A stretch of 54,834 nucleotides of DNA, taken from positions 1-54,834 of the forward strand of contig CAJHAA010000020.1 in NCBI GenBank assembly GCA_904846265.1. Reading direction: 5' to 3'. Below the pieces are notes generated by a model. The model was not told where the DNA came from and searched no databases. It was given only the letters and a program-made list of their open reading frames with translations. Positions 8,969 through 18,257 of the stretch are shown in pieces. Position 1 is the stretch's first letter; each line of letters starts with the position of its first letter. The translations under genes were made by a program, and so were the position numbers. This stretch comes from Psychrobacter immobilis. Lineage in GTDB: Bacteria; Pseudomonadota; Gammaproteobacteria; Pseudomonadales; Moraxellaceae.

Positions 8969-8994
8969 ATGCTTATTTACTATCAGATTTTTAG

Positions 8995-10194
8995 CTAACC
9001 AAGTCTTCTACTTAACTCGGGAAAGCGCTTTATCATAAACAGCATCAATAGCAGTGCCATACTAGCGATAGCCGCGCCAACATAGCCCACACTTGATATG
9101 GAGATATGCGTCACTGCATAACCACCGAACAGTGCGCCTGCGCCAATGCCTAAGTTAATAATCCCTGAGAACATCGACATCAGCATGTCTTGCGCCGTGA
9201 CATCGACCATGATGACTTTAGCTTGCATGGAGATAATCAGCAACATAAGCGCTGCGCCCCACAGTAACGCAATGAAACTCAGTGCCCAGATAGAGGTCAC
9301 GGCGAACAGTAGTACGAGCATAGAGATTAGCATTAATATTATCGATATCAGCATCAATCTGGTATTAAAACGATCACCCCAACGACTGAATATCACACTG
9401 CCCGCAATACCTGCTATCCCAAACAAGAGTAGTACAACAGTCGCGGCGTTTTCACTGATAGCGCCGACTTGACGCATAAAAGGTTCGATATACGAGTAAG
9501 CCGTATAGTGCGCGGTAAAGACCAATAAAATAAGCAGATACAAACAAACCAATAAGGGGTTTTTAAGCAATTCTGGAATTTTTCTAAATGAGCCTTCGAA
9601 CATACTTGGCAAGGTTGGCAACAGCCTTGCTTGCAAGATAAACACGATAAAAGCAATCACCCCAATACCACCAAAGGTCGCCCGCCAGCCAAACCATTGA
9701 CCGACTAAGCGTCCTAGTGGTACGCCGAGCACCATTGCCAATGAAGTGCCAGTTGCAAGTACACTAAGTGCTAATGCTTTTTTACCTTCAGGTGCCACGC
9801 GTATCGCAATCGCCGCGGTGATTGACCAAAATATCGCGTGTGATAGCGCAATACCCACTCGGCTAATCAGCAATACATCAAAGCTCCAAGCAAATACTGA
9901 CAACACATGGCTGGCAATAAAAACCACAAACAAGCCCAAAAGTAAGCTTTTGCGCTCAAAGCGGCTGGTAAGTAGCATCAATGGCAATGACATCGCCGCG
10001 ACAATCCACGCATACAGCGTCAACATCCAGCCAGTTTCTGCTGTAGTGATGGAAAAATCTTGGGCAATGTCACTTAATAGGGCAACGGGGACAAATTCGG
10101 TGGTATTCATAATAAAGGCGCTGACGCCCATTAAGAATACTTGGAAATACTGAGTTCGGCGAGCATTTGCGCTCACCTCAAGGTTATGTTTCAT
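8995..10194 (-). CDS. MFS exporter of the SotB/YdeA (DHA1) type
   Basis: About 399 aa with twelve predicted membrane segments. The N-terminal block FIMNTTEFVPVALLSDIAQDF with MLTLYAWIVAAMSLPLML is characteristic of the SotB/AraJ-like DHA1 subgroup that exports sugars or small drugs. SRFERK after helix 2 and GVPLGRLVGQWFGWR in the helix 5 region fit the MFS A-loop and antiporter motif. The nearest upstream in-frame start is a TTG at 10203; the ATG at 10194 is preferred. The gene converges on arfB. The substrate is unknown, and SotB-type names in this group are only indicative. Confidence 0.82.
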   Translation of the reverse strand: MKHNLEVSANARRTQYFQVFLMGVSAFIMNTTEFVPVALLSDIAQDFSITTAETGWMLTLYAWIVAAMSLPLMLLTSRFERKSLLLGLFVVFIASHVLSVFAWSFDVLLISRVGIALSHAIFWSITAAIAIRVAPEGKKALALSVLATGTSLAMVLGVPLGRLVGQWFGWRATFGGIGVIAFIVFILQARLLPTLPSMFEGSFRKIPELLKNPLLVCLYLLILLVFTAHYTAYSYIEPFMRQVGAISENAATVVLLLFGIAGIAGSVIFSRWGDRFNTRLMLISIILMLISMLVLLFAVTSIWALSFIALLWGAALMLLIISMQAKVIMVDVTAQDMLMSMFSGIINLGIGAGALFGGYAVTHISISSVGYVGAAIASMALLLMLFMIKRFPELSRRLG

Positions 10195-10307
10195 ATGATC
10201 CAATACAAATAAAGAAGGCGCTAATAGTGCAAATTAGCTAAAAAATAATTCATAAGTTTAAGAATAACGGCGGCATAGGTCGTAATGATGAAAAAGAGGA
10301 GGGCAAG

Positions 10308-10356
10308 ATAGCAAGTCAGTTGCGGTATGTCAGAGCCTATCATCAGACCTTGCTAT
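10308..10356. other. Inverted repeat in the 10.2-10.6 kb gene-free stretch
   Basis: ATAGCAAG (10308-10315) and CTTGCTAT (10349-10356) are perfect 8-bp arms around a 33-nt loop, followed by TTTATC. It could be a structured transcript end. Apart from this and the MITE that follows, I see no gene between 10195 and 10794. Confidence 0.3.
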
Positions 10357-10595
10357 TTTATCAGGAATCGACGGTGTTTTTTGTAGGAGAGTCTTTAAAA
10401 TTAGCGACCGAATAATTGGTTGAATAATTAAGTGGACTGTTAAATTCATGCTTCAGTAAATCCGATGATGACATCAGTGTTAGTTACATAGTGCTTATAG
10501 TGAGGTATCGCTATTTACGCTTGAATATAGGTATGATGACGCCATAGGCTAGGAATGCCTGATAACGTGATTTTAAATAATCATTGATATTTTAC

Positions 10596-10769
10596 TAGGG
10601 CGTGTCTTCATTTCAAAAATGGCGATAAAAATGAGATAAATTGCCGTCAAACAAGAAAAATAGCGTAGATAATATCGAGATATTAACAAGCTATTTGACG
10701 ATGTTTGGCAAGATTTAGCTATTTTTAACCCATTTAGATGACTATCGAGTGAATTGAGGACACGCCCTA
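10596..10769. mobile_element. MITE-like element, family 1, copy A (174 bp)
   Basis: Bounded by TAGGGCGTGTCTTCA and its inverted partner TGAGGACACGCCCTA (one mismatch). The inside carries further pairing arms: GTCAAA with TTTGAC, TAGC with GCTA, and AATATCGAGATATT in the middle, so the whole element can fold. It has no coding capacity. Copies of similar length and sequence are at 29211-29384 and 47613-47774, and a remnant is at 21400-21436. Its right end is only 25 bp from the LysR start codon, so it must influence or contain that gene's promoter or leader. Confidence 0.88.
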
Positions 10770-10794
10770 ATATGGGATAAAAGAAAAACAATCT

Positions 10795-11742
10795 ATGAAA
10801 ACAGACACCAATAAACCATTAGCCTTCAGACGATACCCTTCAACGACGGCGCTGCAATGTTTTGAGACCGCTGCTCGTCATTTGAGTTTCACCAATGCCG
10901 CGCAAGAGATGCACATGACCCAAAGCGCCATCAGTAAGCAAGTGGCACAGTTGGAGGAGATGCTAAACCTGTCTTTGTTTTATCGGACGCCGCACCGGAT
11001 TTCACTGACCCCTGCTGGCAAGTCATATTATCTTGAAGTGTTAGAGATTTTAAAACATATCGAGGTGGCGACCACCAATTTGATGTCGCATAGCAGTAAT
11101 ACCGAGCTGCTAAAAATCGTCTCACATCCGACATTTTGTGCCCGTTGGTTGATTCCAGCACTCAGTGGCTTTAGTCAAAAATATCCGCTTATTAACTTGG
11201 ATATTAAAGAGCTGGCGGGGCCATTTTTTTCTGAAGACCAAAATGTCGATATTGCTTTTTTATATGGTGATGGCATGTGGAGCAATATGGAGGCCATAAA
11301 ATTGTTCGATGAATACTGCGTTGCAGTCTGTCAGCCGCAGTATTTGCGAGATAAAACACTAAGTACTGAGTGTCTAAATGATTATGTGTTATTGCAAATA
11401 AGCTCGCGCTTAAGTGCGTGGTATGAGTATTTTAAGCAACAAGATATCAGCGTCGATGGCACTTTTGTAGGTCCACGTTTTGAGACTTTCCATGCTTGCA
11501 TTTCTGCCGCCTTACTGGGCTATGGTATAGCCTTAGTGCCGTTACGTTTGGTTGAGCCCGAGCTACAATCAGGCGCTTTGGTGATGGCGTGGGATTATGC
11601 GGCAAAGGGTCGCGGCAGCTATTATGTGACTTATCCTGTTTCTTTGGGACAATCGCATAAGGTAAAAGCAGTTTTAGAATGGATTACGGCTGATTTAACA
11701 ATTTCAGATCAGCGTGAGAAGGTGTTAGGGCTTGCTTTATAA
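10795..11742 (+). CDS. LysR-family regulator (GcvA-like), probable regulator of the lysine-catabolic genes
   Basis: 315 aa. The N-terminal winged helix-turn-helix runs through STTALQCFETAARHLSFTNA, then MTQSAISKQVAQLEE and RTPHRISLTPAGK. The Thr-Ala-Leu-Gln-x-Phe opening is typical of the GcvA-like LysR subgroup. A periplasmic-binding-like effector domain follows. It is upstream of, and co-oriented with, the aminotransferase-HglS-ALDH-AmaA set, separated from it by a terminator. In Pseudomonas a LysR regulator (AmaR) sits next to amaAB, so a matching role is plausible but inferred from position. The MITE just upstream is an oddity for its expression. Confidence 0.83.
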   Translation: MKTDTNKPLAFRRYPSTTALQCFETAARHLSFTNAAQEMHMTQSAISKQVAQLEEMLNLSLFYRTPHRISLTPAGKSYYLEVLEILKHIEVATTNLMSHSSNTELLKIVSHPTFCARWLIPALSGFSQKYPLINLDIKELAGPFFSEDQNVDIAFLYGDGMWSNMEAIKLFDEYCVAVCQPQYLRDKTLSTECLNDYVLLQISSRLSAWYEYFKQQDISVDGTFVGPRFETFHACISAALLGYGIALVPLRLVEPELQSGALVMAWDYAAKGRGSYYVTYPVSLGQSHKVKAVLEWITADLTISDQREKVLGLAL

Positions 11743-11805
11743 TTTATATCTTATTATTGTATTCTACAAAGTTATCTGCTGTGAGAATTTAACAAGCTAA
11801 ACAAG

Positions 11806-11838
11806 AAAACTGCCTTAATACGCAGTTTTTTTGTTTTT
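11806..11838 (+). terminator. Rho-independent terminator after the LysR gene
   Basis: Stem AAAACTGC / GCAGTTTT with a 9-nt loop, followed by a T-rich run. It separates the regulator from the downstream catabolic genes. Confidence 0.8.
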
Positions 11839-11969
11839 AAAGGATTCGTTTAGGGAGCTAATTTACTGGTAATGACAAAAAGGAATGCCACCACAACTAT
11901 TATTCGTTTGCTGCCGGAATGATGTTTTGTTGAAATGAGTCTAACTCAAGGAAGAGATAGAGATTCATC

Positions 11970-13241
11970 ATGGACAAGCTTTATAACGTGACCGATGCCT
12001 TTACGATGGTGCATCCGCTCACGCTCGTCAAAGGCAAAAATGCCAGAGTTTGGGACGACAATGACCGCAGCTATATCGATTTTGTCGGCGGTATCGGCGT
12101 TTTAAACTTTGGTCATTGCAACCCTCACATCGTTGACGCCATCATTCAGCAAGCCCAGTCGCTGATTCACTATGCCTACAATGCGGCAGCGCATCAGCCA
12201 TATCAAAGCTTTATGCCGCGATTGTGTGAGCTTGTGCCTATTATCGGCGAGCTGGCAGGGATGCTGACTAACTGCGGCGCAGAAGCAACCGAAAACGCTA
12301 TAAAGATAGCACGCATGAAGACGGGTCGCACAGGCGTTATTGCATTTGATGGTGGCTTTCATGGGCGCACACTGGCTGCAGTCAATCTCAATGGTAAGGT
12401 CGTGCCTTATAAGCGTGGGCTCGGTGCATTAGGGAGCGGCGTTTATCACATACCTTTTCCCAGCCCTGATAACAATATCAGCGACGAGCAAGCGATTGAC
12501 GCGCTCCAGCGTTTATTTATGGTAGAAACAGATATCGACAATATCGGTGCCATCATCGTCGAACCTGTACAAGGGGAAGGCGGCTTTCAGTTGTTATCGC
12601 CCACCTTTGCGCAATATCTACGTAAGTTTTGTGATGAGCACGGCATGTTACTTATCATGGACGAAATTCAATCCGGTTATGGTCGTACGGGCACGCCGTT
12701 TGCTTTTACTCATTTAGGGATTGAGCCTGACCTTATTTTACTTGGCAAAAGTATCGCAGGCGGCTTGCCCTTAGGTGCGGTCATAGGCAAGGCTAGTGTG
12801 GTCAATGGTCTACCCAAAGGCAGTTTGGGTGGTACTTATTCTGGCAATCCAGTGGCTTGCGCCGCTGCCAATGCCACGCTCGATATCATGCAAGCTGATG
12901 ACGTTTGGCAGTCAGCCAAGCATTATGCCCAGACGATTGAGACGACCATCAGCCAATGGCAGCAAGAAGGTATCTCACCTTGGTTATTTGGTCTTACCGG
13001 TATCGGTGCGATGCGCGGTATCGAGCTGCGCCATCCTGAGCATGATGTGCATCCAAGTATCATGGCGCAAGTATTAACCAAAGCCCGCGAGCGTGGATTG
13101 CTGCTGATGCCAAGTGGGCAATATCGCCATATCATTCGGTTATTGCCGCCACTAACCATAGAACCTGACACCCTAAAAGAAGGGTTGGATATTCTAAAAG
13201 AGGTGCTCATTGCGCTTCCTGATGGATTGCCTGCCGCTTAA
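11970..13241 (+). CDS. Class III PLP aminotransferase, probable 2-aminoadipate transaminase (GabT-like)
   Basis: 423 aa, fold-type I omega-aminotransferase family. Motifs are YIDFVGGIGVLNFGHCNP (N-terminus), TNCGAEATENAIKIAR (phosphate cup), FDGGFHGRTLAA, LLIMDEIQSGYGRTG (PLP-ring Asp) and LILLGKSIAGGLPLGAV with the Schiff-base Lys. The superfamily includes GABA and ornithine aminotransferases. Its place beside a 2-oxoadipate decarboxylase and an aminoadipate-semialdehyde dehydrogenase makes 2-aminoadipate to 2-oxoadipate the most likely reaction, as with the GabT-like enzyme of Pseudomonas lysine breakdown. The family is certain; the substrate is context-based. Confidence 0.82.
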   Translation: MDKLYNVTDAFTMVHPLTLVKGKNARVWDDNDRSYIDFVGGIGVLNFGHCNPHIVDAIIQQAQSLIHYAYNAAAHQPYQSFMPRLCELVPIIGELAGMLTNCGAEATENAIKIARMKTGRTGVIAFDGGFHGRTLAAVNLNGKVVPYKRGLGALGSGVYHIPFPSPDNNISDEQAIDALQRLFMVETDIDNIGAIIVEPVQGEGGFQLLSPTFAQYLRKFCDEHGMLLIMDEIQSGYGRTGTPFAFTHLGIEPDLILLGKSIAGGLPLGAVIGKASVVNGLPKGSLGGTYSGNPVACAAANATLDIMQADDVWQSAKHYAQTIETTISQWQQEGISPWLFGLTGIGAMRGIELRHPEHDVHPSIMAQVLTKARERGLLLMPSGQYRHIIRLLPPLTIEPDTLKEGLDILKEVLIALPDGLPAA

Positions 13242-13280
13242 TGCTTAGGAACGTTTAAGAATGTTTAGGCGTGCTTAGGA
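13241..13280. repeat. Four degenerate 10-bp tandem repeats
   Basis: ATGCTTAGGA, ACGTTTAAGA, ATGTTTAGGC and GTGCTTAGGA follow each other without a gap, starting at the last base of the aminotransferase stop codon. The 10-bp period matches one DNA turn. No function is evident. Confidence 0.6.
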
Positions 13281-13371
13281 TTGATAGTGCATCGTCATAA
13301 CCAAATGCTCGAAATCAAATACTTATTATTAAGCTAAAAATTTATTAACTCTATTACAAGGATGTTTATTT

Positions 13372-14841
13372 GTGAAAAATAGTAGCGTCAGTCCAGATAA
13401 GGATTTTATCTGCAGCGATGATATCCGCCATGATTTTTCTATGGCCATGTCAGCTATGTATCAGAACGAGGTGCCGCTATACGGTGACTTGGTTGATTTG
13501 GTCAGTGAGGTCAATACCGAAGTATTAACCTCACATCCCGATATTAAATCACAGCTGCTGCATACAGGCGAGATTGAGCGTCTGAGCATGGAGCGCCACG
13601 GGGCGATTCGACTGGGCACCGCAGCAGAGCTGAGCATGATGCGCCGTCTCTTTGCGGTGATGGGTATGTACCCTGTTGGCTACTACGATTTAGCACCTGC
13701 TGGTGTGCCAGTCCACTCAACAGCCTTTCGTGCGCTTGACTCGCACGCATTGCATAAAAGTCCTTTTCGAGTATTTACCTCGTTATTGCGTTTAGATTTG
13801 ATTGCCGATGAGACCTTACAACAAGAAGCCACGGCCACATTGGCGCAGCGTCAGATATTCACTACTAGAGTTATTGAGCTAATTAAGATTTTCGAGGCGC
13901 AAAGTGGCTTGACCACTGAGCAAGCACAGCAGTTTGTCCAAGAAGCGCTAGAGACATTTCGTTGGCATGATAAAACGCCGGTGGCAAAAGCGCTCTATCA
14001 GCGCTTACTAGATCAGCATCCACTTGTTGCTGATGTGGTCGGCTTCAAAGGTCCGCATATCAATCATTTAACGCCTCGAACCTTGGATATTGATGCCGTA
14101 CAACACGGTATGCAAGCCAGAGGCATACCCTCAAAAGCCATCATCGAAGGGCCACCGCGTAGAGCGTGTCCTATATTATTAAGGCAAACCAGTTTTAAGG
14201 CGCTACAAGAAGCGGTTGGCTTTAAAGTTGCTAATAACTCAGACGCTAGCCATGAAGAGTATGAGCAAGGGTATCATACCGCGCGCTTTGGAGAGATTGA
14301 GCAACGCGGTGTGGCATTAACGCAAAAGGGTCGCGCGCTTTATGATGAATTATTGGCTGCAGCTCGCCGCCAGCTTGGCGCTACCCCAAGTGAGGATAAT
14401 GCGGCTCAGTACAATCAAATTTTAGCCGAAGTATTTACCGCTTTTCCTGATGATTATCAAACTCTACACGATGAGGGGCTGGCGTATTTTTATTACCAGT
14501 TGACGGATAGCACCCTAGATTCTGAAGATGGTCAAGCGTTGTTAGCCGCTACCTTAACCACTGATGATTTGAATAAACTGCCTAATGCTAAGCTGAGCGC
14601 TCTGATTAATGATGAAGTGCTTCGCATTGAACCTATCGTTTATGAGGACTTTTTGCCCGTCAGTGCTGCCGGTATCTTTCAATCGAATCTGCAAGAGGCG
14701 CAGCCAAGCCAATATGACGGTTACTCAAGCCAACAAAGTTTTGAGCGTGATTTGGGAGCAGCTATTCACGATGAGATGACATTGTATGAAGCGATGCAAG
14801 CTCAAAGTCTTGAGCAGTGCCTGTCTAGTGTTAGTATCTAA
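13372..14841 (+). CDS. hglS: 2-oxoadipate dioxygenase/decarboxylase HglS (DUF1338 family)
   Basis: 489 aa, DUF1338/VOC-like non-haem iron enzyme. Characterised members convert 2-oxoadipate to D-2-hydroxyglutarate with loss of CO2. The block MERHGAIRLGT carries the first metal-ligand His (about 76); FKGPHINHLTPRTLDID carries the second His region; a Glu ligand follows in the C-terminal half. MYPVGYYDLAPAGVPVHSTAFR is a strong family signature. Translation starts at GTG, with AAGGA nine bases upstream; the next in-frame ATG would cut into the fold. It lies between the aminotransferase that would make its substrate and the aminoadipate-semialdehyde dehydrogenase. Family assignment is strong; activity is inferred from family and neighbours. 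Confidence 0.87.
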   Translation: MKNSSVSPDKDFICSDDIRHDFSMAMSAMYQNEVPLYGDLVDLVSEVNTEVLTSHPDIKSQLLHTGEIERLSMERHGAIRLGTAAELSMMRRLFAVMGMYPVGYYDLAPAGVPVHSTAFRALDSHALHKSPFRVFTSLLRLDLIADETLQQEATATLAQRQIFTTRVIELIKIFEAQSGLTTEQAQQFVQEALETFRWHDKTPVAKALYQRLLDQHPLVADVVGFKGPHINHLTPRTLDIDAVQHGMQARGIPSKAIIEGPPRRACPILLRQTSFKALQEAVGFKVANNSDASHEEYEQGYHTARFGEIEQRGVALTQKGRALYDELLAAARRQLGATPSEDNAAQYNQILAEVFTAFPDDYQTLHDEGLAYFYYQLTDSTLDSEDGQALLAATLTTDDLNKLPNAKLSALINDEVLRIEPIVYEDFLPVSAAGIFQSNLQEAQPSQYDGYSSQQSFERDLGAAIHDEMTLYEAMQAQSLEQCLSSVSI

Positions 14842-14886
14842 CAAATTATGCTAGAAATGTCTAGCGTATAGCCGACTTATTAGCAC

Positions 14887-14907
14887 GTCATTCCAAAAAG
14901 GAATGAC
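14887..14907. other. Hairpin between hglS and amaB
   Basis: Perfect stem GTCATTCC / GGAATGAC with a five-A loop. No T-run follows, so it is not a classical terminator. It may attenuate or stabilise the transcript between two genes of one pathway. Confidence 0.4.
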
Positions 14908-15009
14908 TGCAAGAAATTTATTATTTTGCAACTTAGTAGGTAGCAGGGTAATTTTATAAGTCAGTCAAGGACGTAGTAAACCATTATACCAATATGCAAG
15001 GGATTGATT

Positions 15010-16500
15010 ATGATTAAGCAATATATGTCTGCAATGGGCGTAGAAGAAGCACACTATCAAAATGGCGACTTTGAAGTCACCACCCCAATTGATGGCTCAG
15101 TCATCGGTAAAGTCACATTAGATACAGTGGCCGACGTCGATACTAAAATCCAAAATGCCAAACAAGCTTTTCAAGAATGGCGTGTCGTTCCTGCCCCTAA
15201 ACGTGGTGAGCTGATTCGTCTGTTGGGTGAAGTCCTGCGTGAGCACAAAGAAGATTTAGGTATCTTAGTATCGCTAGAAGCCGGAAAAATCAAAGAAGAA
15301 GGCCTTGGCGAAGTACAAGAAATGATTGATATTTGTGACTTTGCCGTGGGCGTATCGCGTCAGCTTTATGGTCTAACCATCGCCTCAGAACGCCCGGGTC
15401 ACCACATGCGTGAGACATGGCATCCACTGGGTGTCATCGGCGTCATCTCTGCCTTTAACTTCCCAGTTGCCGTTTGGTCTTGGAACACGGCATTGGCCAT
15501 CGTCTGTGGCAACCCTGTCATCTGGAAACCTTCAGAAAAAACCCCGCTCGTAGCCTTAGCGTGCCAAGCATTATTTGAAAAAGCGTTGGCAAAATTTGGT
15601 GAGGCACCAGCACATTTATCGCAAATCATATTGGGCAAAACCGATATCGGTAATGCCTTGGTTGAAAACAAAGACATCGCCTTGGTCAGTGCCACCGGCA
15701 GTACACGTATGGGCCGAGAAGTAGGACCGAAAGTGGCTGAGCGTTTTGGTAAATGCTTGCTTGAGCTTGGCGGTAATAACGCCATGATTTTGGCACCCAC
15801 TGCTGATTTAGATTTGGCGCTACGTGGCATTTTATTCTCAGCAGTAGGAACGGCAGGGCAGCGTTGCACCACCTTACGCCGTCTGTTCGTTCATGAGTCG
15901 GTCAAAGACGATATCTTACCGCGCGTTAAGTCTGCATACGAGACGGTGAGCATCGGCCATCCGCTCGAAGGCAGTTTGGTCGGTCCACTGATTGATGAAG
16001 ACAGCTTTAATAACATGCAAGCGGCGTTAGAAAAGGCTCGCAATACTGGCGGTAAAGTCACGGGCGGCGAACGTGTACTAATGGATAAATTCCCCGATGC
16101 TTATTATGTGACCCCTGCGATTGTTGAGCTTGATGAGCAAAATGACGTGGCACGTAGTGAGACGTTTGCGCCTATTTTATACGTCATGCCTTATAAAGAA
16201 TTTGACGATGCGCTAGCGATGCAAAACGATGTGCCACAAGGGCTGTCATCTTGTATCTTTACCAATGACTTACGTGAAGCTGAAACTTTCCTCAGCGACC
16301 GCGGTAGTGATTGCGGTATCGCTAACGTCAACATCGGCACCAGTGGCGCTGAGATTGGCGGCGCATTTGGCGGTGAAAAAGAAACCGGCGGTGGTCGTGA
16401 ATCAGGTTCAGACGCATGGAAAGCTTATATGCGTCGTCAGACCAATACGGTCAACTACTCAACCGAGCTACCACTGGCGCAAGGCATCAACTTTGGCTAA
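15010..16500 (+). CDS. amaB: L-aminoadipate-semialdehyde dehydrogenase (ALDH7-type, AmaB)
   Basis: 496 aa from the ATG at 15010, which has AAGGG seven bases upstream; a TTG at 15004 is also in frame. It oxidises 2-aminoadipate 6-semialdehyde (in equilibrium with piperideine-6-carboxylate) to 2-aminoadipate with NAD. ALDH blocks: ISAFNFPVAVWSWNTALA, GNPVIWKPSEKTPL, the general-base Glu of LLELGGNNAM, and GTAGQRCTTLRRLF with the catalytic Cys. ELGGNNA and GQRCTTLRR are typical of the ALDH7A1/antiquitin group, which is specific to this lysine pathway. Its neighbours (aminotransferase, HglS, pipecolate oxidase) give the same answer independently. Confidence 0.87.
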   Translation: MIKQYMSAMGVEEAHYQNGDFEVTTPIDGSVIGKVTLDTVADVDTKIQNAKQAFQEWRVVPAPKRGELIRLLGEVLREHKEDLGILVSLEAGKIKEEGLGEVQEMIDICDFAVGVSRQLYGLTIASERPGHHMRETWHPLGVIGVISAFNFPVAVWSWNTALAIVCGNPVIWKPSEKTPLVALACQALFEKALAKFGEAPAHLSQIILGKTDIGNALVENKDIALVSATGSTRMGREVGPKVAERFGKCLLELGGNNAMILAPTADLDLALRGILFSAVGTAGQRCTTLRRLFVHESVKDDILPRVKSAYETVSIGHPLEGSLVGPLIDEDSFNNMQAALEKARNTGGKVTGGERVLMDKFPDAYYVTPAIVELDEQNDVARSETFAPILYVMPYKEFDDALAMQNDVPQGLSSCIFTNDLREAETFLSDRGSDCGIANVNIGTSGAEIGGAFGGEKETGGGRESGSDAWKAYMRRQTNTVNYSTELPLAQGINFG

Positions 16501-16517
16501 TAACAATATGACGTGAC

Positions 16518-16552
16518 GCTTGTTAAGTAGGCTCAGCGCCTATTTAGCAAGC
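16518..16552. other. Long hairpin after the aldehyde dehydrogenase gene
   Basis: A 15-bp stem (GCTTGTTAAGTAGGC with GCCTATTTAGCAAGC, two G-T wobbles) around a short loop. There is no T-run immediately after. It is probably an mRNA 3'-end or intercistronic structure rather than a canonical terminator. Confidence 0.5.
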
Positions 16553-16779
16553 CAGCTATCAGTTGTTTTGGTAGCCAATTATTAAGTATTTATTGTTTTG
16601 GTCTGAAAGCCTGCGGAAGTGATGAATAACTATTCATGATTTCAAAACAGGCTTTTTACACCCTTTGCAGTAACCTTTTCAGCGCTTTTTCCAGCATTAT
16701 CAGCAGCCATGGATTGGTTGTTTCCACTACTGTTATATCTATGACAGCAGTATCCACTACTAAGGAAGGTAGGTATCTT

Positions 16780-18240
16780 ATGATGGATGATAAACCTTAT
16801 GACGAAGCTAAAGAGGGCTACGGTCCGTCTTCTAGTTTTTTATTAGATATTGCACCTCTGGTGTTGACTGCCATTATTCTAATGGTGCAGTTTTTTGTAT
16901 TCAAAGATTTTACCCCTCATATTCCTTTAGCTTGCGGTATTTTAATCACTGGCTTGTTTATGAAGCTGCGTGGCCGTGACTGGGATGGCATGGAACAACG
17001 CTTTTTAAAAGTTGTCAAAATTGGTCTACCAGCCATGATTATCTTGATGGGCGTTGGTATGCTCATCGGCGCTTGGATTATCGCTGGTACCGTTCCCACG
17101 ATTTTATACTATGGTTTTAGCGTTTTCTCTCCTTCATCATTCCTAGTCTCTGTCTGTATCATCTGTGCCATTATTTCTGTCGCTACAGGCACTTCGTGGG
17201 GCACGGTTGGTACGGTCGGTCTTGCCATGATGGGTATTGGGCTAGGATTGGGTATTCCGCCGTCACTAACGGGCGGTGCTATTGTTTCTGGCGCTTTTTT
17301 CGGTGACAAGATGTCTCCTTTATCTGACACCACCAACTTAACGCCAGCCGCTGCCGGTGTTGATCTTTGGGAGCACATCCGCGGTATGTTGCCCACTACG
17401 GTACCTGCCATGGTAACTGCATTGATTATCTATGCGTGGATTGGTATGGGTTACGGCGCAGAAAATGTCGATTTAACCTCAATTAAAGAAATTCAAACTT
17501 CGCTAGCGGCCAATTATAACCTCAGTATTATTACGTTATTACCGGCTGTGGTCGTTGTCATTGCAGCGGTGATGAAAATGCCTGCTATTCCAACGGTATT
17601 ATCAGGTGTGGTGGTCGCAGGATTGGTCGCCTTCTTTATGCAAGGCGTGGGTGTGCATGACATTTTTACGGTCTTACAAAATGGCTTTGTCAGTGAAACG
17701 GGCTTTGCTGTCGTGGATCAACTGCTGTCTAAAGGCGGCATTATGTCGATGACGTGGGTCGTGACCTTAACCATCTTTGCTTTAGCATTCGTCGGCTCAA
17801 TTGAGCATTACGGTACGCTAAAAGCCATCATGGCAAAAATTAATAAGATGGTGAAATCGAGATTTGGTTTAGTAATGACCACGTATGCCAGCACGCTTGG
17901 TGTCGGTACGCTCATCGGTGACGTCTATACCACCCTGGTGTTGCCAGGTCGTTTATTAAAAGACAAATATCAAGAAATGGGCTACAAGCGTACCACGCTT
18001 ACTCGCTCTATTGAAGATACCGGAACCCTGTTATCTCCGCTTATTCCTTGGAACATGGGCGGTAGTTTCGTCGCGGCAACACTAGGTATTGCGACACTCA
18101 CTTATGCACCATTCGCCTTTGCCTGTTGGTTATCACCGCTATTTGGTTTGTTATGGGTGTTCTTAGACAAATTTATTCCCCGTGAAGAACCTATTGTTAA
18201 TAACGACTCAAGCGCGCTCTCCACTGTAGACAACGTGTAA
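16780..18240 (+). CDS. Na+/H+ antiporter family transporter (NhaC type)
   Basis: About 486 aa, twelve or so hydrophobic segments. The open frame reaches back to 16636, but the ATG at 16780 has an excellent AAGGAAGGTAGG ahead of it and gives the usual NhaC length, so it is preferred. Visible family features include GTSWGTVGTVGLAMMGIG, GAFFGDKMSPLSDTTNL (acidic helix motif), STLGVGTLIGDVYTTLVLPG and LIPWNMGGSF. NhaC-family proteins exchange Na+ for H+, and several carry amino acids or organic acids instead. Being placed between amaB and the pipecolate oxidase, it may import lysine or pipecolate or rebalance ions, which is inference. Confidence 0.8.
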   Translation: MMDDKPYDEAKEGYGPSSSFLLDIAPLVLTAIILMVQFFVFKDFTPHIPLACGILITGLFMKLRGRDWDGMEQRFLKVVKIGLPAMIILMGVGMLIGAWIIAGTVPTILYYGFSVFSPSSFLVSVCIICAIISVATGTSWGTVGTVGLAMMGIGLGLGIPPSLTGGAIVSGAFFGDKMSPLSDTTNLTPAAAGVDLWEHIRGMLPTTVPAMVTALIIYAWIGMGYGAENVDLTSIKEIQTSLAANYNLSIITLLPAVVVVIAAVMKMPAIPTVLSGVVVAGLVAFFMQGVGVHDIFTVLQNGFVSETGFAVVDQLLSKGGIMSMTWVVTLTIFALAFVGSIEHYGTLKAIMAKINKMVKSRFGLVMTTYASTLGVGTLIGDVYTTLVLPGRLLKDKYQEMGYKRTTLTRSIEDTGTLLSPLIPWNMGGSFVAATLGIATLTYAPFAFACWLSPLFGLLWVFLDKFIPREEPIVNNDSSALSTVDNV

Positions 18241-18257
18241 TTTAGAAGGAATATAAG

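Noticed and set aside
15399..15872. 157-aa minus-strand open frame inside amaB
   Set aside because: Antisense shadow of a well-conserved aldehyde dehydrogenase; composition is not protein-like and no start signal is visible.
16636..16779. 48-residue N-terminal extension of the NhaC-type transporter
   Set aside because: The sequence is unlike the family N-terminus, and a strong AAGGAAGGTAGG stands just ahead of the ATG at 16780.
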